DNA of 64,000 nt from Companilactobacillus keshanensis (GCF_003946205.1 NZ_RHOS01000004.1:1-64000); one strand, 5' to 3'; shown: positions 26,381 to 36,242, counted from the first letter of the stretch. Notes: generated from the letters alone by a model not told the origin. Program-made: numbers and translations.

Positions 26381-26737
26381 ATGCCACGTGTAAAAGGTGG
26401 AACAGTAACTCGCAAACGTCGTAAAAAGGTATTAAAATTAGCTAAGGGATATCGTGGATCAAAACATATCACTTTTAAAGCAGCACATACACAAATCATG
26501 GTTTCATACCGTTATGCATTCCGTGATCGTCGTCAAAGAAAACGTGATTTCCGTAAGTTATGGATTGCTAGAATCAATGCTGCTGCAAGATTGAATGAAA
26601 TCAGTTACAGCAAAATGATGCATGGTTTGAAGTTAGCAAATGTTGACATCAACCGTAAGATGCTGGCACAAATTGCTATTGAAGATCCAAAGGCATTTAC
26701 AAGTTTAGTAGATACAGCTAAGAAAGCTTTAGCTTAA
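26381..26737 (+). CDS. rplT: 50S ribosomal protein L20
   Basis: 118 residues starting [20 protein letters not shown] and holding [14 protein letters not shown]; length and sequence are typical. It binds 23S rRNA early in assembly and, in related bacteria, its own leader. AAAGGAGGAG gives a strong ribosome site. Last gene of the operon, directly followed by a terminator. Confidence 0.99.
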   Translation: MPRVKGGTVTRKRRKKVLKLAKGYRGSKHITFKAAHTQIMVSYRYAFRDRRQRKRDFRKLWIARINAAARLNEISYSKMMHGLKLANVDINRKMLAQIAIEDPKAFTSLVDTAKKALA

Positions 26738-26742
26738 TGATG

Positions 26743-26778
26743 AAAACGTAATTTGGACATTCCAAATTACGTTTTTTT
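26743..26778 (+). terminator. Terminator of infC-rpmI-rplT
   Basis: A 14-bp stem (AAAACGTAATTTGG with CCAAATTACGTTTT), 5-base loop and seven T. Confidence 0.93.
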
Positions 26779-26799
26779 ACTAAGGATAGAGGATTGAAA

Positions 26800-27327
26800 A
26801 TGTTTAAACCATATATTATGCTCAATAAAATTACTGATATTGATGCTCAAGGACTAAAGAAATTGGGTGTTACAACAATAATGACTGATCTTGATAACAC
26901 TTTGTTACCATGGGATAGTAACGAATACAATTTGTCGCTACGAAAATGGCTTAATCAAATGAATCGTGCAGATGTCGAGGTAATGGTGGTTTCAAATAAC
27001 AGTTATGAACGTGTAGAGAAGGCCGTTTTAGATCTACCAGTAAGTATTGTTGCCAGAGCCGTTAAACCATTACCATTTGTAATTATGAAACATTTGCATG
27101 AGATGAAGATCGATCCGCAAAGTGTTTTATTTGTTGGTGATCAAGTTATGACAGATGTTTTAGCTGGTAATATGTCAGGTCTAAAAACAGTCTTAGTAAA
27201 ACCATTGGTTGATACTGATGCTAAAAAAACTCGTGTGAATAGATTTTTTGAACGTCCTCTTTTAAAATTTATGCAGAGTCATGATTCAAATTTAAATTGG
27301 AAGGATTCATTAAATGACAGAGACTAG
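26800..27327 (+). CDS. yqeG: YqeG family HAD-IIIA phosphatase
   Basis: 175 residues with HAD motif I DLDNTLLPW (Asp30, Asp32), motif II VVSNN and motif III VGDQVMTD. The substrate is not established; related enzymes act on phosphoglycerols or nucleotides. The frame can begin at TTG 26794, but AGAGG at 26788-26792 fits ATG 26800. First gene of the conserved yqeG-yqeH-yhbY-nadD-yqeK-rsfS operon; it overlaps yqeH by 14 bp. Confidence 0.92.
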   Translation: MFKPYIMLNKITDIDAQGLKKLGVTTIMTDLDNTLLPWDSNEYNLSLRKWLNQMNRADVEVMVVSNNSYERVEKAVLDLPVSIVARAVKPLPFVIMKHLHEMKIDPQSVLFVGDQVMTDVLAGNMSGLKTVLVKPLVDTDAKKTRVNRFFERPLLKFMQSHDSNLNWKDSLNDRD

Positions 27328-28429
27328 TGAAAAAATGTATTGTATTGGCTGTGGGGCTGAACTTCAAACCGAAGATAAAACAAAACCCGGCTATGTACAA
27401 AATTCTACCTTGAAAAAATATCAAGAAGATGATTCACGGGAACTCTTTTGCAAGAGGTGCTTTAGATTAAGAAATTACAACGAGATAACTGATGTTGATA
27501 TCAGTGACGATGATTTCTTGAAACTATTAGATTCCATCGCCCAAAAAGATGGATTGATCGTTAATGTAATTGATATTTTTGACTATGAAGGTAGTGTGAT
27601 CCCTGGATTACAACGTTTTGTCGGAGATAAAGATATTTTAGTAGTAGGGAATAAAGTCGACCTATTGCCAAAATCAGTTAACCAAAATCGTCTTTTGAAC
27701 TGGTTACAACAAAAGAGTAAAGAGAATGGTATCAAATCGGTTAACCAAGTTATGGTATCAGCCGAAAAAGGTACAAATATAGATAAATTGATGAGATTGA
27801 TCGAAAAATACCGTAATGGTAAGGACGTATATGTCGTAGGAACGACTAATACTGGTAAATCAACATTAATCAATAAAATTATCAGTCAAAACTCTGATGT
27901 TAAGGATTTGATAACAACTTCAAGATTTCCCGGAACTACTTTGGATAGAATTGATATTCCATTGGATGACGGAAAGAGCCTGATCGATACACCAGGAATT
28001 ATCCACAAATATCAATTAGCTCATTTCTTGAATGATGAAGATCTTAAAACAGTTACACCTAAAAAACCGCTTAGACCAGCAACTTTCCAATTAAGAGATG
28101 GACAAACTATCTTTGTTGCAGGATTGGCTAGATTTGATTTTCTTGATGAGAAAACAAACGTTGTCTTTTATGTAAATCAAAACTTACTTTTACATAGAAC
28201 AAAGACAATTAACGCTGAAGAATTTTATCAGAAACATTTGGGTGAAATGTTGACACCACCATCTGATGTTGAAGAATTTCCAACTTTGAAAAAAGAAGAA
28301 TTCATAGCACATGATAGATCAGATATTGTTATCTACGGTTTAGGCTGGGTCACAATTCCTGCTGGTAGCAAAGTTAGAGTATATGTTCCGGATGGCGTGA
28401 GCGTTTCTATTCGCGATGCTATCATTTAA
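27314..28429 (+). CDS. yqeH: Ribosome biogenesis GTPase YqeH
   Basis: 371 residues. An N-terminal zinc finger (CIGCGAE, Cys10/Cys13, and FCKRCFR) precedes a circularly permuted GTPase: NKVDLLP (G4) near 113 comes before GTTNTGKST (G1) near 175 and DTPG (G3). A C-terminal RNA-binding region follows. It is needed for 30S assembly in Bacillus. Overlaps yqeG by 14 bp, so translation is coupled. Confidence 0.97.
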   Translation: MTETSEKMYCIGCGAELQTEDKTKPGYVQNSTLKKYQEDDSRELFCKRCFRLRNYNEITDVDISDDDFLKLLDSIAQKDGLIVNVIDIFDYEGSVIPGLQRFVGDKDILVVGNKVDLLPKSVNQNRLLNWLQQKSKENGIKSVNQVMVSAEKGTNIDKLMRLIEKYRNGKDVYVVGTTNTGKSTLINKIISQNSDVKDLITTSRFPGTTLDRIDIPLDDGKSLIDTPGIIHKYQLAHFLNDEDLKTVTPKKPLRPATFQLRDGQTIFVAGLARFDFLDEKTNVVFYVNQNLLLHRTKTINAEEFYQKHLGEMLTPPSDVEEFPTLKKEEFIAHDRSDIVIYGLGWVTIPAGSKVRVYVPDGVSVSIRDAII

Positions 28430-28458
28430 TTGTTAAACTGGAGATAAGGAAAAAATTA

Positions 28459-28776
28459 ATGATAATAAAAGGTAAGAAGAATCGCTATTTGAGAAGTCAG
28501 GCTGCTACTATGAAGCCATTGATCCAAGTTGGACATGAAGGAATCAGTGAGAATCTTTTAAATCAACTTGAATTGTTGATCAATAAAAATGAGTTAATCA
28601 AAGTATCATTACTTCAAAATACTATGGTTGAACCAAGTGATCTAGTTGAAGCATTGGCAGAATTTGACGAAAAAATCGTTCATATTCAAACAATTGGTTC
28701 AAAGATGGTCTTTTATAAGAAAGCACCTAAAATCAAATATCGTAAGTATTCGAACGAATTAGAAAATATTCAGTAA
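28459..28776 (+). CDS. yhbY: Ribosome assembly RNA-binding protein YhbY (CRM domain)
   Basis: 105 residues forming one CRM domain: LRSQAATMKPLIQVGHEGIS, then LINKNELIKVSLLQNT and IGSKMVFYKKA. The family binds pre-50S/30S particles. AGATAAGGAA upstream. It lies between yqeH and nadD in the usual order. Confidence 0.95.
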   Translation: MIIKGKKNRYLRSQAATMKPLIQVGHEGISENLLNQLELLINKNELIKVSLLQNTMVEPSDLVEALAEFDEKIVHIQTIGSKMVFYKKAPKIKYRKYSNELENIQ

Positions 28777-28789
28777 TAAGTGATGAAAA

Positions 28790-29425
28790 ATGAACACACA
28801 ACAACAAATATTAACTAAAGTAAAACCACAATTTCAAACAAATCATAAAAAACGGCATGTCGGTATTTTGGGTGGAACTTTCAACCCAATTCACTTAGGA
28901 CATTTAGTTATAGCTGATCAAGTTTCTGAACAGCTTTGTTTAAACAAAATTTTATTTTTACCAGATAAAATTCCACCACATCGTGGTGTTAAAAAACAGA
29001 GTCCCATTGATAGCAGCGATCGAATCAAGATGGTCAAGCTAGCGATTGAAGATAATATTCATTTCGATTTGGATCTAACAGATGTAAATCGCGGTGGAAT
29101 CAGTTATACATATGAAACGATCAAATTACTCAAGGAATATAACCCGGATACTGAATACTATTTCATTATCGGTGGGGATATGGTCGAGAATTTGTCGAAG
29201 TGGGCCCATATTGATGAGCTAGTTAACATGGTTCATTTTGTCGGGGTCTGTCGAAAGGGCTTTGAGAAGAAGTCAAAATATCCTATACTTTGGGTAAATA
29301 CTCCGGAATTAGAAATCAGTTCCAGTATGATTCGTCAACATGTTAAAAAAGGACAGTCAATTAAGTACCTTGTTCCTAAAAAAGTTGAGGAGTATATAAA
29401 AGATAGGAGGTTGTATCTTGACTAA
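28790..29425 (+). CDS. nadD: Nicotinate-nucleotide adenylyltransferase
   Basis: 211 residues. GGTFNPIHLGHL (about 29-40, with the HxGH nucleotidyltransferase motif) and a late SSSMIRQ motif define NadD. It adenylates nicotinate mononucleotide in NAD synthesis. There is an N-terminal extension of about 25 residues before the motif. The ribosome site is weak (TAAGTGATG), so an internal start cannot be excluded. The end overlaps yqeK by 8 bp. Confidence 0.96.
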   Translation: MNTQQQILTKVKPQFQTNHKKRHVGILGGTFNPIHLGHLVIADQVSEQLCLNKILFLPDKIPPHRGVKKQSPIDSSDRIKMVKLAIEDNIHFDLDLTDVNRGGISYTYETIKLLKEYNPDTEYYFIIGGDMVENLSKWAHIDELVNMVHFVGVCRKGFEKKSKYPILWVNTPELEISSSMIRQHVKKGQSIKYLVPKKVEEYIKDRRLYLD

Positions 29426-30020
29426 GTTCAATTATGAAAATGTTAAACTTGATCTTGATCGTGATAAATTGATTAATCGTATGAAAACACAATTGAGTGA
29501 CTTTCGATTTAATCATTGTTTGCGAGTAGAAAAAACCAGCCGAGGTTTGGCTGCAGAATATAAGATCGATGTTGATAGGGCCGGATTAGCAGGTCTTTTA
29601 CATGATTACGCTAAGGAACGCTCTGATGAAGAATTTATAGAAGTTATTAAATCTAAACATCTTGATAAGAATTTACTGAATTATGGAAATGCCATTTGGC
29701 ATGGAATTGTCGGTGCTGAAATTATCAAAGATGAGTTAGGTATTTATGATGAGGATGTTTTAAATGCCGTTCGTCGTCATACTGTTGGATCGACAAACAT
29801 GACGGGAGTCGATAAGTGTGTCTTTGTGGCAGACTTTATTGAGCCGGAAAGAGATTTTCCAGGTATTGATAAGGCCCGCAAATATGCTGAAAAATCTATA
29901 GATGCCGCTGTGGCTTTTGAACTAAAACACTCAGTAGCATACTTGGTAAAGAAAAATCGCGTAATCTATCCTACAACCTTTGATAGTTACAATTATTGGA
30001 TAGCTAAAGGAGAACTTTAA
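29418..30020 (+). CDS. yqeK: HD-domain hydrolase YqeK (Ap4A hydrolase)
   Basis: 200 residues of HD superfamily: FNHCLRVEKTSRGLA, LLHDYAKE (the HD pair) and AIWHGIVGAEI carry the metal-binding His/Asp set. YqeK proteins cut diadenosine tetraphosphate symmetrically. TTG start at 29418, seven bases after a perfect AGGAGG that lies inside nadD. Conserved neighbour of nadD and rsfS. Confidence 0.93.
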   Translation: MTKFNYENVKLDLDRDKLINRMKTQLSDFRFNHCLRVEKTSRGLAAEYKIDVDRAGLAGLLHDYAKERSDEEFIEVIKSKHLDKNLLNYGNAIWHGIVGAEIIKDELGIYDEDVLNAVRRHTVGSTNMTGVDKCVFVADFIEPERDFPGIDKARKYAEKSIDAAVAFELKHSVAYLVKKNRVIYPTTFDSYNYWIAKGEL

Positions 30021-30377
30021 TTGAATTCAAAAGAAATGATGGAAATTGCTGTTAAAGCAGCAGATAGTAAACATGCTAATGATATTAGTGTGTTAAATAT
30101 TAGTGAAGTAAGTATTATGGCTGATTACTTTGTAATTATGGACGCAAGCTCACAACGTCAAGTAGACGCTATTGTTCAAGCCATTTTAGATGAGATGGGT
30201 AAAAACGACGTTGAAGTAGGTCATGTTGAAGGTAAACGTGATTCTAAGTGGATCTTGATCGATTTACACGACATCGTTATTCATGTCTTTGTTTCTGAAG
30301 AACGTGATTTCTACAATTTAGAAAAACTTTGGTCAGATGCTCCAAGTGTTGATATTTCAAACTTGGTAACTGAATAA
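30021..30377 (+). CDS. rsfS: Ribosomal silencing factor RsfS
   Basis: 118 residues with DISVLNISEVSIMADYFVI and VGHVEGKRDSKWILIDLHDI, the RsfS/DUF143 signature. It binds L14 on the 50S subunit and blocks subunit joining in starvation. TTG start right after the yqeK stop, with GGAGAA as ribosome site. It overlaps the methyltransferase start by 1 bp. Confidence 0.96.
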   Translation: MNSKEMMEIAVKAADSKHANDISVLNISEVSIMADYFVIMDASSQRQVDAIVQAILDEMGKNDVEVGHVEGKRDSKWILIDLHDIVIHVFVSEERDFYNLEKLWSDAPSVDISNLVTE

Positions 30378-31105
30378 TGATTTATAATTCATTTGCACGT
30401 GTGTATAGTGAATTGATGGATGATTCACTATATGCTAGGTGGGCTGACTACGTTCAAAAACAAGCTCCAGAAGCAAAAAGTTTGTTAGATGTAGCCTGTG
30501 GTACAGGAGATCTTACTATCGAGTTGGCTGGTAATTATCAGGTTACTGGAACAGATCTATCGGAAGAAATGCTCAAAATTGCCGAAGAAAAAGCAACGAC
30601 TAATAATGTTGATATTCCTTTTATTCAAAGTAATATGATGGATCTATATGATTTCAAAAAATATGATGTCATAACATGTTTTGATGATTCAATCTGTTAT
30701 TTGAATGGGGAAGAAGAATTAGAAGTCGCATTTAATCAAACCTTTGAACATTTAAATGAAGGTGGATTTTATTTGTTCGATGCTCATTCTTTATACCAAA
30801 TGGACGAAGTATTTCCGGGTTATATGTTCAACCATAAGAGTGGAGATTCAGCATTTATGTGGAGTAGTTTTGAGGGTGAATATCCTCATAGTATCGAGCA
30901 TGAATTGACATTCTTTGATTGGAATGAAAAAATCGGTGGATATTCGGTTAATACTGAAATTCATCATGAGAGAACCTATCCAATTGAAACTTTTGTCGAT
31001 ATTTTAAAAGAGACAGGGTTCAAAAATATCTCGATTAGTGCCGATTTTGGCAAGTCAGATGTTTTAAAGGATTCAAATCGCTGGTTTTTCTCTGCTCAGA
31101 AATAG
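30377..31105 (+). CDS. Class I SAM-dependent methyltransferase
   Basis: 242 residues with motif I LLDVACGTGDLTIELA and a following acidic TGTDLSEEML strand that binds S-adenosylmethionine. The C-terminal part (FFDWNEKIGGYSV) resembles the methyltransferase always found after rsfS in lactobacilli and Bacillus (YqeM-like). The substrate is unknown; RNA or a small molecule is possible. ATG overlaps the rsfS stop (TAATG). Confidence 0.88.
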   Translation: MIYNSFARVYSELMDDSLYARWADYVQKQAPEAKSLLDVACGTGDLTIELAGNYQVTGTDLSEEMLKIAEEKATTNNVDIPFIQSNMMDLYDFKKYDVITCFDDSICYLNGEEELEVAFNQTFEHLNEGGFYLFDAHSLYQMDEVFPGYMFNHKSGDSAFMWSSFEGEYPHSIEHELTFFDWNEKIGGYSVNTEIHHERTYPIETFVDILKETGFKNISISADFGKSDVLKDSNRWFFSAQK

Positions 31106-31113
31106 AGGTTAAT

Positions 31114-32205
31114 ATGCAAAAAATCTACGGATTTGTCGCTGAATTTAATCCATTTCACAATGGACATAAGTTATTTATAGATGAAATAAAACAAAAATTT
31201 CACCCCGATGTTTTAATTGCCGTCATGTCTGGCAATTATGTACAACGAGGTGATTTTGCCATTCTCGATAAATGGCAGAGGGCTAGAATTGCCGTTGAAA
31301 ATGGAGTCGATTTAGTTGTCGAATTGCCATTCGCTTATGCGGTTGAGCCAGCCGATTTATTTGCTAAAGGTGCGGTTATGCTACTTGATAGGCTGAAAGT
31401 AAATAACCTAGTGTTTGGTACTGAAACTGATCTAAATTTTGAATCAGTGGCAAGCCAGATGCTAAAGCTTAATATGGATTTTAGGCAAGATTATCAAAAT
31501 AACTACGCGACAAACCTGACTGAATTTTATAAACAGTCCGGTGTTGATGTGTTGGGATATCCTAATCAACTTTTGGGAATAAATTACGTCCAACAGGTTT
31601 TAAAAAATGCCTATTCTATGAAAATAAATACAATAATTCGTCAAGGATCGATTAGTGCAACTAAAATCAGACAAAATTTTCATGACGGAATTCAAATCGG
31701 AGATTTAGTACCTGAGAGTTCATTGTCGGCTTTGAAAAATGATAAAATTATCTCGTGGGATGATTCATTTCCTTATTTAAAGTATCGAATATTGAGTGAA
31801 TCTTCTCCTGAATTGCATAGAGTTTATCAGATGGTCGAAGGGCTGGAAAATAAATTCAAAAAAGAAATTTCACATGATAGCTTCTCTGAATTTTTAGATA
31901 GCGTGAAATCAAAACGGTATACTAGGTCGCGTTTACGAAGACTGGCTCTGTACACTTTGATGAATGTTTATGGAAAAGAGATCAGTGCAGTTTATGAGGA
32001 ACCTTATTTAAGGGTTCTTGGTTTTGATCAAATTGGTCAAAATTACTTAAATGAACTTAGGAAAGATTCTGAGTTTATTGTTAGAGTGGGTAAAAATGAG
32101 CGTAATACTTTGAGCTTGGATCTAAAAGCTGATAGTATTAGAAAGCTAATAGATAGTAGAGAACAAAATTTTGGAAAAATTCCTTTTATGGAGGGAAAAG
32201 ATTAA
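31114..32205 (+). CDS. tmcAL: tRNA(Met) cytidine acetate ligase TmcAL
   Basis: 363 residues beginning MQKIYGFVAEFNPFHNGH (residues 1-18), a nucleotidyltransferase HxGH-type motif. MSGNYVQRGDFAI and ELPFAYAVEPADLFAKGAV are family signatures (YlbM/DUF795). It activates acetate with ATP to make N4-acetylcytidine at the wobble base of elongator tRNA-Met. GAGG ribosome site. Overlaps yceD by 1 bp. Confidence 0.94.
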   Translation: MQKIYGFVAEFNPFHNGHKLFIDEIKQKFHPDVLIAVMSGNYVQRGDFAILDKWQRARIAVENGVDLVVELPFAYAVEPADLFAKGAVMLLDRLKVNNLVFGTETDLNFESVASQMLKLNMDFRQDYQNNYATNLTEFYKQSGVDVLGYPNQLLGINYVQQVLKNAYSMKINTIIRQGSISATKIRQNFHDGIQIGDLVPESSLSALKNDKIISWDDSFPYLKYRILSESSPELHRVYQMVEGLENKFKKEISHDSFSEFLDSVKSKRYTRSRLRRLALYTLMNVYGKEISAVYEEPYLRVLGFDQIGQNYLNELRKDSEFIVRVGKNERNTLSLDLKADSIRKLIDSREQNFGKIPFMEGKD

Positions 32206-32762
32206 TGCTTAATTGGAACGTTTCAGATATTCGAAAGTACAAAGACAAGCCATTTGCTTTTAAAGAGGAAATCGATCTGGAAACAGAATTAAAGAATCGT
32301 TCAAAAGATATTTTGAAGGTCGATAAAGTAAATGTTGATGGTCAATTGTTTAATGACAATGGTTTAGTTATCTCAGATATCAAAGTGACAACTGAGGTTA
32401 CTTTGCCATCAACTAGAAGTCTCGAGGAAGTTTCAGTACCGCTAAACTTTCGAATTAATGAGGCTTATAACATCGATAATATTGATACAGAAGAATTTGA
32501 AGAGAATACGATTATTATTCCGATCGACGAAGAAGATCCTGTAATTGATGTATATGAATCGGTCTTAGATAATATTTTGTTAGATATTCCGACACAAGTT
32601 TTGACTGAGAAAGAACGCAGTGAAAATATTATGCCATCAGGCAGTAATTGGGCTGTTATTTCCGAAGAGGAATACGACAAGCAAAAAGAAGAGGATAAGC
32701 AAGTAAATCCTGAATTTGCTAAACTTAAAAATTTATTTAAAGATAATAACGAAGAGGAGTAG
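32205..32762 (+). CDS. yceD: DUF177 (YceD) family protein
   Basis: 185 residues. The N-terminal half (LNWNVSDIRKYKDKPFAFKE) matches DUF177/YceD, the C-terminal half is very acidic, and there is no membrane segment. In many bacteria yceD is followed by rpmF (L32) and takes part in 23S rRNA handling. Here a terminator follows directly and no rpmF is present. Last gene of the yqeG operon. Confidence 0.9.
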   Translation: MLNWNVSDIRKYKDKPFAFKEEIDLETELKNRSKDILKVDKVNVDGQLFNDNGLVISDIKVTTEVTLPSTRSLEEVSVPLNFRINEAYNIDNIDTEEFEENTIIIPIDEEDPVIDVYESVLDNILLDIPTQVLTEKERSENIMPSGSNWAVISEEEYDKQKEEDKQVNPEFAKLKNLFKDNNEEE

Positions 32763-32787
32763 TTTTTTTATACTCCTTTTTTGTTTT
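32752..32787 (+). terminator. Terminator of the yqeG-yceD operon
   Basis: AGGAGTA (32755-32761) pairs with TACTCCT (32771-32777), followed by a T-run. It overlaps the yceD stop. Confidence 0.85.
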
Positions 32788-32834
32788 TTTGTTACTATTA
32801 AATATGTAAGTAATTACAAGTCGGAGGTATTAGT

Positions 32835-34256
32835 ATGTCAAAACCACAAATTGGTGTTATTGGAATGGCTGTTATGGGTAAGAATTTAGCCCTTAATATT
32901 GAAAGCCGTGGATATGAGGTTGCTATTTTCAACAGAACTGGCTCAAAGACCGAAAATGTTGTTAAAGAACATCCTGATAAAAAATTGGTACCAAGCTATA
33001 CAATTGAGGATTTTGTTGCTTCATTGGAGAAACCACGTCGTATTTTGATGATGGTCAAAGCTGGTGCTGGTACAGATGCTGTTATCAAAGAATTGATCCC
33101 ATTACTTGATAAGGGTGATGTTTTGATCGATGGTGGTAACACGTTCTTTGAAGATACTATTAAGAGAAGTGAATTATTGGATAAATCCGGTATCAACTTC
33201 ATCGGAATGGGAGTTTCTGGTGGTGAATTAGGTGCTCTTGAAGGACCTTCATTGATGCCGGGTGGCCAAAAAGAGGCCTATGATCTAGTTGCTCCTATCT
33301 TGAAGCAAATCTCTGCTAAGGCAGATGAAGACGGTGCTCCATGTGTTTCATATATTGGACCAAATGGTGCTGGTCACTATGTAAAGATGGTACATAATGG
33401 TATCGAATATGGTGATATGGAATTGATCTCTGAAAGTTACAACTTGTTGACACACTTATTTAACAACGATTTAAACAAAGTTGCCGATGTCTTCAAAGAC
33501 TGGAATAAGGGTGAACTTTCAAGTTACTTGATCGAGATCACAGCTGAGATCCTAACAAGAAAAGATGATGAAGGTAGTGATGACTTTATCGTAAATAAGA
33601 TCATGGATAAAGCTGGTAACAAGGGTACTGGTAAGTGGAGTTCACAAAGTGCGCTTGAACTTGGTGTACCTCAATCACTTATTACTTCAGCCGTTTACTC
33701 ACGTTACATTTCTGCTTATAAAGATGAACGTGTTAAGGCAAGCAAAGTTCTTGCTGCACCGGCAAACAAACCAGAAGTAAATATTGATGAATTTGTTGAA
33801 AAGATCCGTAAGGCTTTGTACTTCAGTAAAATTATGAGTTATGCTCAAGGATTTGCTCAAATGAAGGCTGCCTCAGATCACTATGATTGGAACTTACAAT
33901 ATGGTGAAATTGCCCAAATATGGCGTGCTGGATGTATCATCCGTGCACAATTCTTACAAAAGATCACTGACGCATATGATAAAGATGCTGATCTTGATAA
34001 CTTATTGTTAGATAATTACTTCAAAGATATCGTTGAAAAGTATCAAGCTGCCGTTCGTGACGTTGTTAGTTACGCCGTTCAAGCAGGAATCCCTGTTTCA
34101 GGATTCATGTCAGCTGTTTCTTACTATGATCAATATCGTTCAGAAGTATTGCCAGCTAACTTAGTACAAGCTCAAAGAGATTACTTTGGTGCTCATACTT
34201 ATGAGAGAAACGACAAACCAGGTATTTTCCATTACACATGGTACAAAGAACAATAG
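32835..34256 (+). CDS. gnd: 6-phosphogluconate dehydrogenase, decarboxylating
   Basis: 473 residues. N-terminal Rossmann motif [19 protein letters not shown]-type FNRTGSK loop, catalytic region [22 protein letters not shown]-terminal [13 protein letters not shown]. It converts 6-phosphogluconate to ribulose 5-phosphate, giving NADPH and CO2. It is a key step of pentose-phosphate flux. Ribosome site CGGAGGT. Monocistronic, with its own terminator. Confidence 0.98.
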   Translation: MSKPQIGVIGMAVMGKNLALNIESRGYEVAIFNRTGSKTENVVKEHPDKKLVPSYTIEDFVASLEKPRRILMMVKAGAGTDAVIKELIPLLDKGDVLIDGGNTFFEDTIKRSELLDKSGINFIGMGVSGGELGALEGPSLMPGGQKEAYDLVAPILKQISAKADEDGAPCVSYIGPNGAGHYVKMVHNGIEYGDMELISESYNLLTHLFNNDLNKVADVFKDWNKGELSSYLIEITAEILTRKDDEGSDDFIVNKIMDKAGNKGTGKWSSQSALELGVPQSLITSAVYSRYISAYKDERVKASKVLAAPANKPEVNIDEFVEKIRKALYFSKIMSYAQGFAQMKAASDHYDWNLQYGEIAQIWRAGCIIRAQFLQKITDAYDKDADLDNLLLDNYFKDIVEKYQAAVRDVVSYAVQAGIPVSGFMSAVSYYDQYRSEVLPANLVQAQRDYFGAHTYERNDKPGIFHYTWYKEQ

Positions 34257-34267
34257 AGACTAATTTT

Positions 34268-34304
34268 AACCTCAGATAATCTTAATTATCTGAGGTTTTT
34301 TTTT
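34268..34304 (+). terminator. Terminator of gnd
   Basis: A perfect 13-bp stem (AACCTCAGATAAT, loop CTTA, ATTATCTGAGGTT) followed by a T-run. Confidence 0.94.
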
Positions 34305-34459
34305 ACTTTCTAAATTTTTGTGAAAGAATAAAAATAAAAACTTGCCTTCTTTTAATATTTGCTATATGTTAAAATCATTAATGCATGTCCATAGACGGGC
34401 AATACAAATAAAAATGATTAAGTTATGATTAAAAATTATTTAATATATAGGAGAATAAG

Positions 34460-35146
34460 ATGGCTAAGATACTTGTTATTGAAGATGAAGAAAATATGGC
34501 CAAATTCGTTCAACTTGAGTTACAACATGAAAATTATGAGGTAACCGTAGAACGAGATGGTCGTACTGGTTTAGCAGCTGCGTTGAATGAAGAGTGGGAT
34601 TTGATATTGCTTGATTTAATGTTGCCGGAATTAAACGGAATTGAAGTATGTCGTCGTGTCAGACAAGAAAAGAACACACCAGTTATTATGATGACTGCTC
34701 GTGATTCTATTATTGATCGTGTTTCAGGACTTGATCATGGTGCCGATGATTACATAGTCAAACCATTTGCGATTGAGGAGCTACTTGCAAGAATTCGTGC
34801 TTTGCTTAGAAGAATCGATTTAGATATTGACGTTACAAGAAATAACGATCAAGTTTTGAAGTACAAGAACTTAGTTATCGATAAAACTACTCAAACATTG
34901 AAACGTAATGGTGAAGTGATCGACCTTACTAGACGTGAATATGATCTCTTGAGTGCTTTGATGGAAAACGTAGGCACAGTTTTGAGTCGTGATGACTTAT
35001 TAGAACGTGTCTGGGGTTCTGGCTCAAGTACTGAAACAAACGTCGTTGACGTTTATATTAAGTACCTTAGAAACAAGATCGATCGTGGTGGTGCACCTAG
35101 TTATATCTCAACAGTTCGTGGTAAAGGATATGTGATGAGACGATGA
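34460..35146 (+). CDS. OmpR-family response regulator
   Basis: 228 residues. The receiver domain has acidic pocket EDEE, phosphoacceptor Asp52 (LILLDLMLPE), Thr in MMTARD and Lys in IVKPFA. The C-terminal winged helix is of OmpR type (LTRREYDLLSALMEN, VVDVYIKYLRNKID, VRGKGYVMRR). Closest in flavour to the CsrR/ArlR regulators. Targets are unknown. TAGGAGAA ribosome site. Overlaps the kinase by 4 bp (ATGA). Confidence 0.95.
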   Translation: MAKILVIEDEENMAKFVQLELQHENYEVTVERDGRTGLAAALNEEWDLILLDLMLPELNGIEVCRRVRQEKNTPVIMMTARDSIIDRVSGLDHGADDYIVKPFAIEELLARIRALLRRIDLDIDVTRNNDQVLKYKNLVIDKTTQTLKRNGEVIDLTRREYDLLSALMENVGTVLSRDDLLERVWGSGSSTETNVVDVYIKYLRNKIDRGGAPSYISTVRGKGYVMRR

Positions 35147-36240
35147 GAATTTCAATCAAATTCAAATGGACGTCGTTAATATCTTTAGTTATTTTGGCAG
35201 CTTACGTAGTTGTTGCTGTCATCGCTTCAAAAACAGTTGATGGTATAGCTACTGCCAATGAGATCCAAGCCTTTAATCTTAAATTAATCATCGGTGGGGT
35301 AGTGATATTCCTTATTGGTGTATTGATAAGTTATTTAGCAGTTAATCAAGTTTTAAATAATTTGAAGGTTATTAGTCGTACGATCGATGATTTGAATAAA
35401 AAACCCGATTCTGATTCCAGAATCAAACTTCGTAAACGTGATGATGAAATTTATGATTTAACTATCAATATCAATAAGATGTTGGACCGCATGCAAGCCT
35501 ATACAAATCAGCAAAAAGAGTTCGTTGAGGATGTTTCACATGAATTAAGAACTCCAGTTGCCGTTTTGGAAGGGCATTTGAATATGTTGCAACGCTGGGG
35601 TAAAGATGACCCTGAGGTCTTAAATGATTCGATCAATTCTTCATTGCAAGAATTGAAACGGATGCAGTCATTGATTCAAGAAATGCTTGATTTAACTCGT
35701 GTTGAACAGATCGATAGCGACTATCTTAAACAAACAACAGAGGTTAAGCCATTATTTACTCAAGTTTATAATGACTTCAAGATGTTGCATCCTGATTTTG
35801 TGATCAACTTTGATGACGATATCAGAGAAGGCAGTTTAGTTCAGATATATCGTAATCATTTGGAACAAGTTTTGGTTATCCTTTTGGATAATGCCTTCAA
35901 GTATTCGGCTGATCGAAAAGAAATCAGTTTGTCAGCTTCAACTAACTCCGCACTGTTGGAAGTGGTTGTCCAAGATTATGGTCTAGGAATCGCTAAAAAT
36001 GACCTTAAACGAGTTTTTAATAGATTCTATAGAGTTGACAAGGCTCGTTCAAGAAAACGTGGTGGGAACGGTCTAGGGCTTTCAATTGCCAAAAGATTGA
36101 TCGAAATCTATCATGGTAGTTTGGAAGTTGAAAGTGTTGTCGGTTCTGGAACAGTTTTTAAGATCGAATTACCGATCGTAACGATTGAACCGGATGACGG
36201 TGATGACAAACCCAAAAAAGATAATAAGAAAAAGGACTAA
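35143..36240 (+). CDS. Two-component sensor histidine kinase
   Basis: 365 residues. Two N-terminal membrane helices (about 8-30 and 46-67) are separated by only about 15 residues, so there is almost no extracellular sensor. A HAMP-like linker follows, then the H-box FVEDVSHELRTPVAVLEGH with His133 and N/D/G boxes (LLDNAFKYS, VQDYGLGIAKND, GGNGLGLSIAK). The tail is Lys/Asp-rich. The short loop suggests intramembrane sensing. Partner of the regulator at 34460; shorter than ArlS or CsrS, so I give no symbol. Confidence 0.94.
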   Translation: MRISIKFKWTSLISLVILAAYVVVAVIASKTVDGIATANEIQAFNLKLIIGGVVIFLIGVLISYLAVNQVLNNLKVISRTIDDLNKKPDSDSRIKLRKRDDEIYDLTININKMLDRMQAYTNQQKEFVEDVSHELRTPVAVLEGHLNMLQRWGKDDPEVLNDSINSSLQELKRMQSLIQEMLDLTRVEQIDSDYLKQTTEVKPLFTQVYNDFKMLHPDFVINFDDDIREGSLVQIYRNHLEQVLVILLDNAFKYSADRKEISLSASTNSALLEVVVQDYGLGIAKNDLKRVFNRFYRVDKARSRKRGGNGLGLSIAKRLIEIYHGSLEVESVVGSGTVFKIELPIVTIEPDDGDDKPKKDNKKKD

Positions 36241-36242
36241 AC

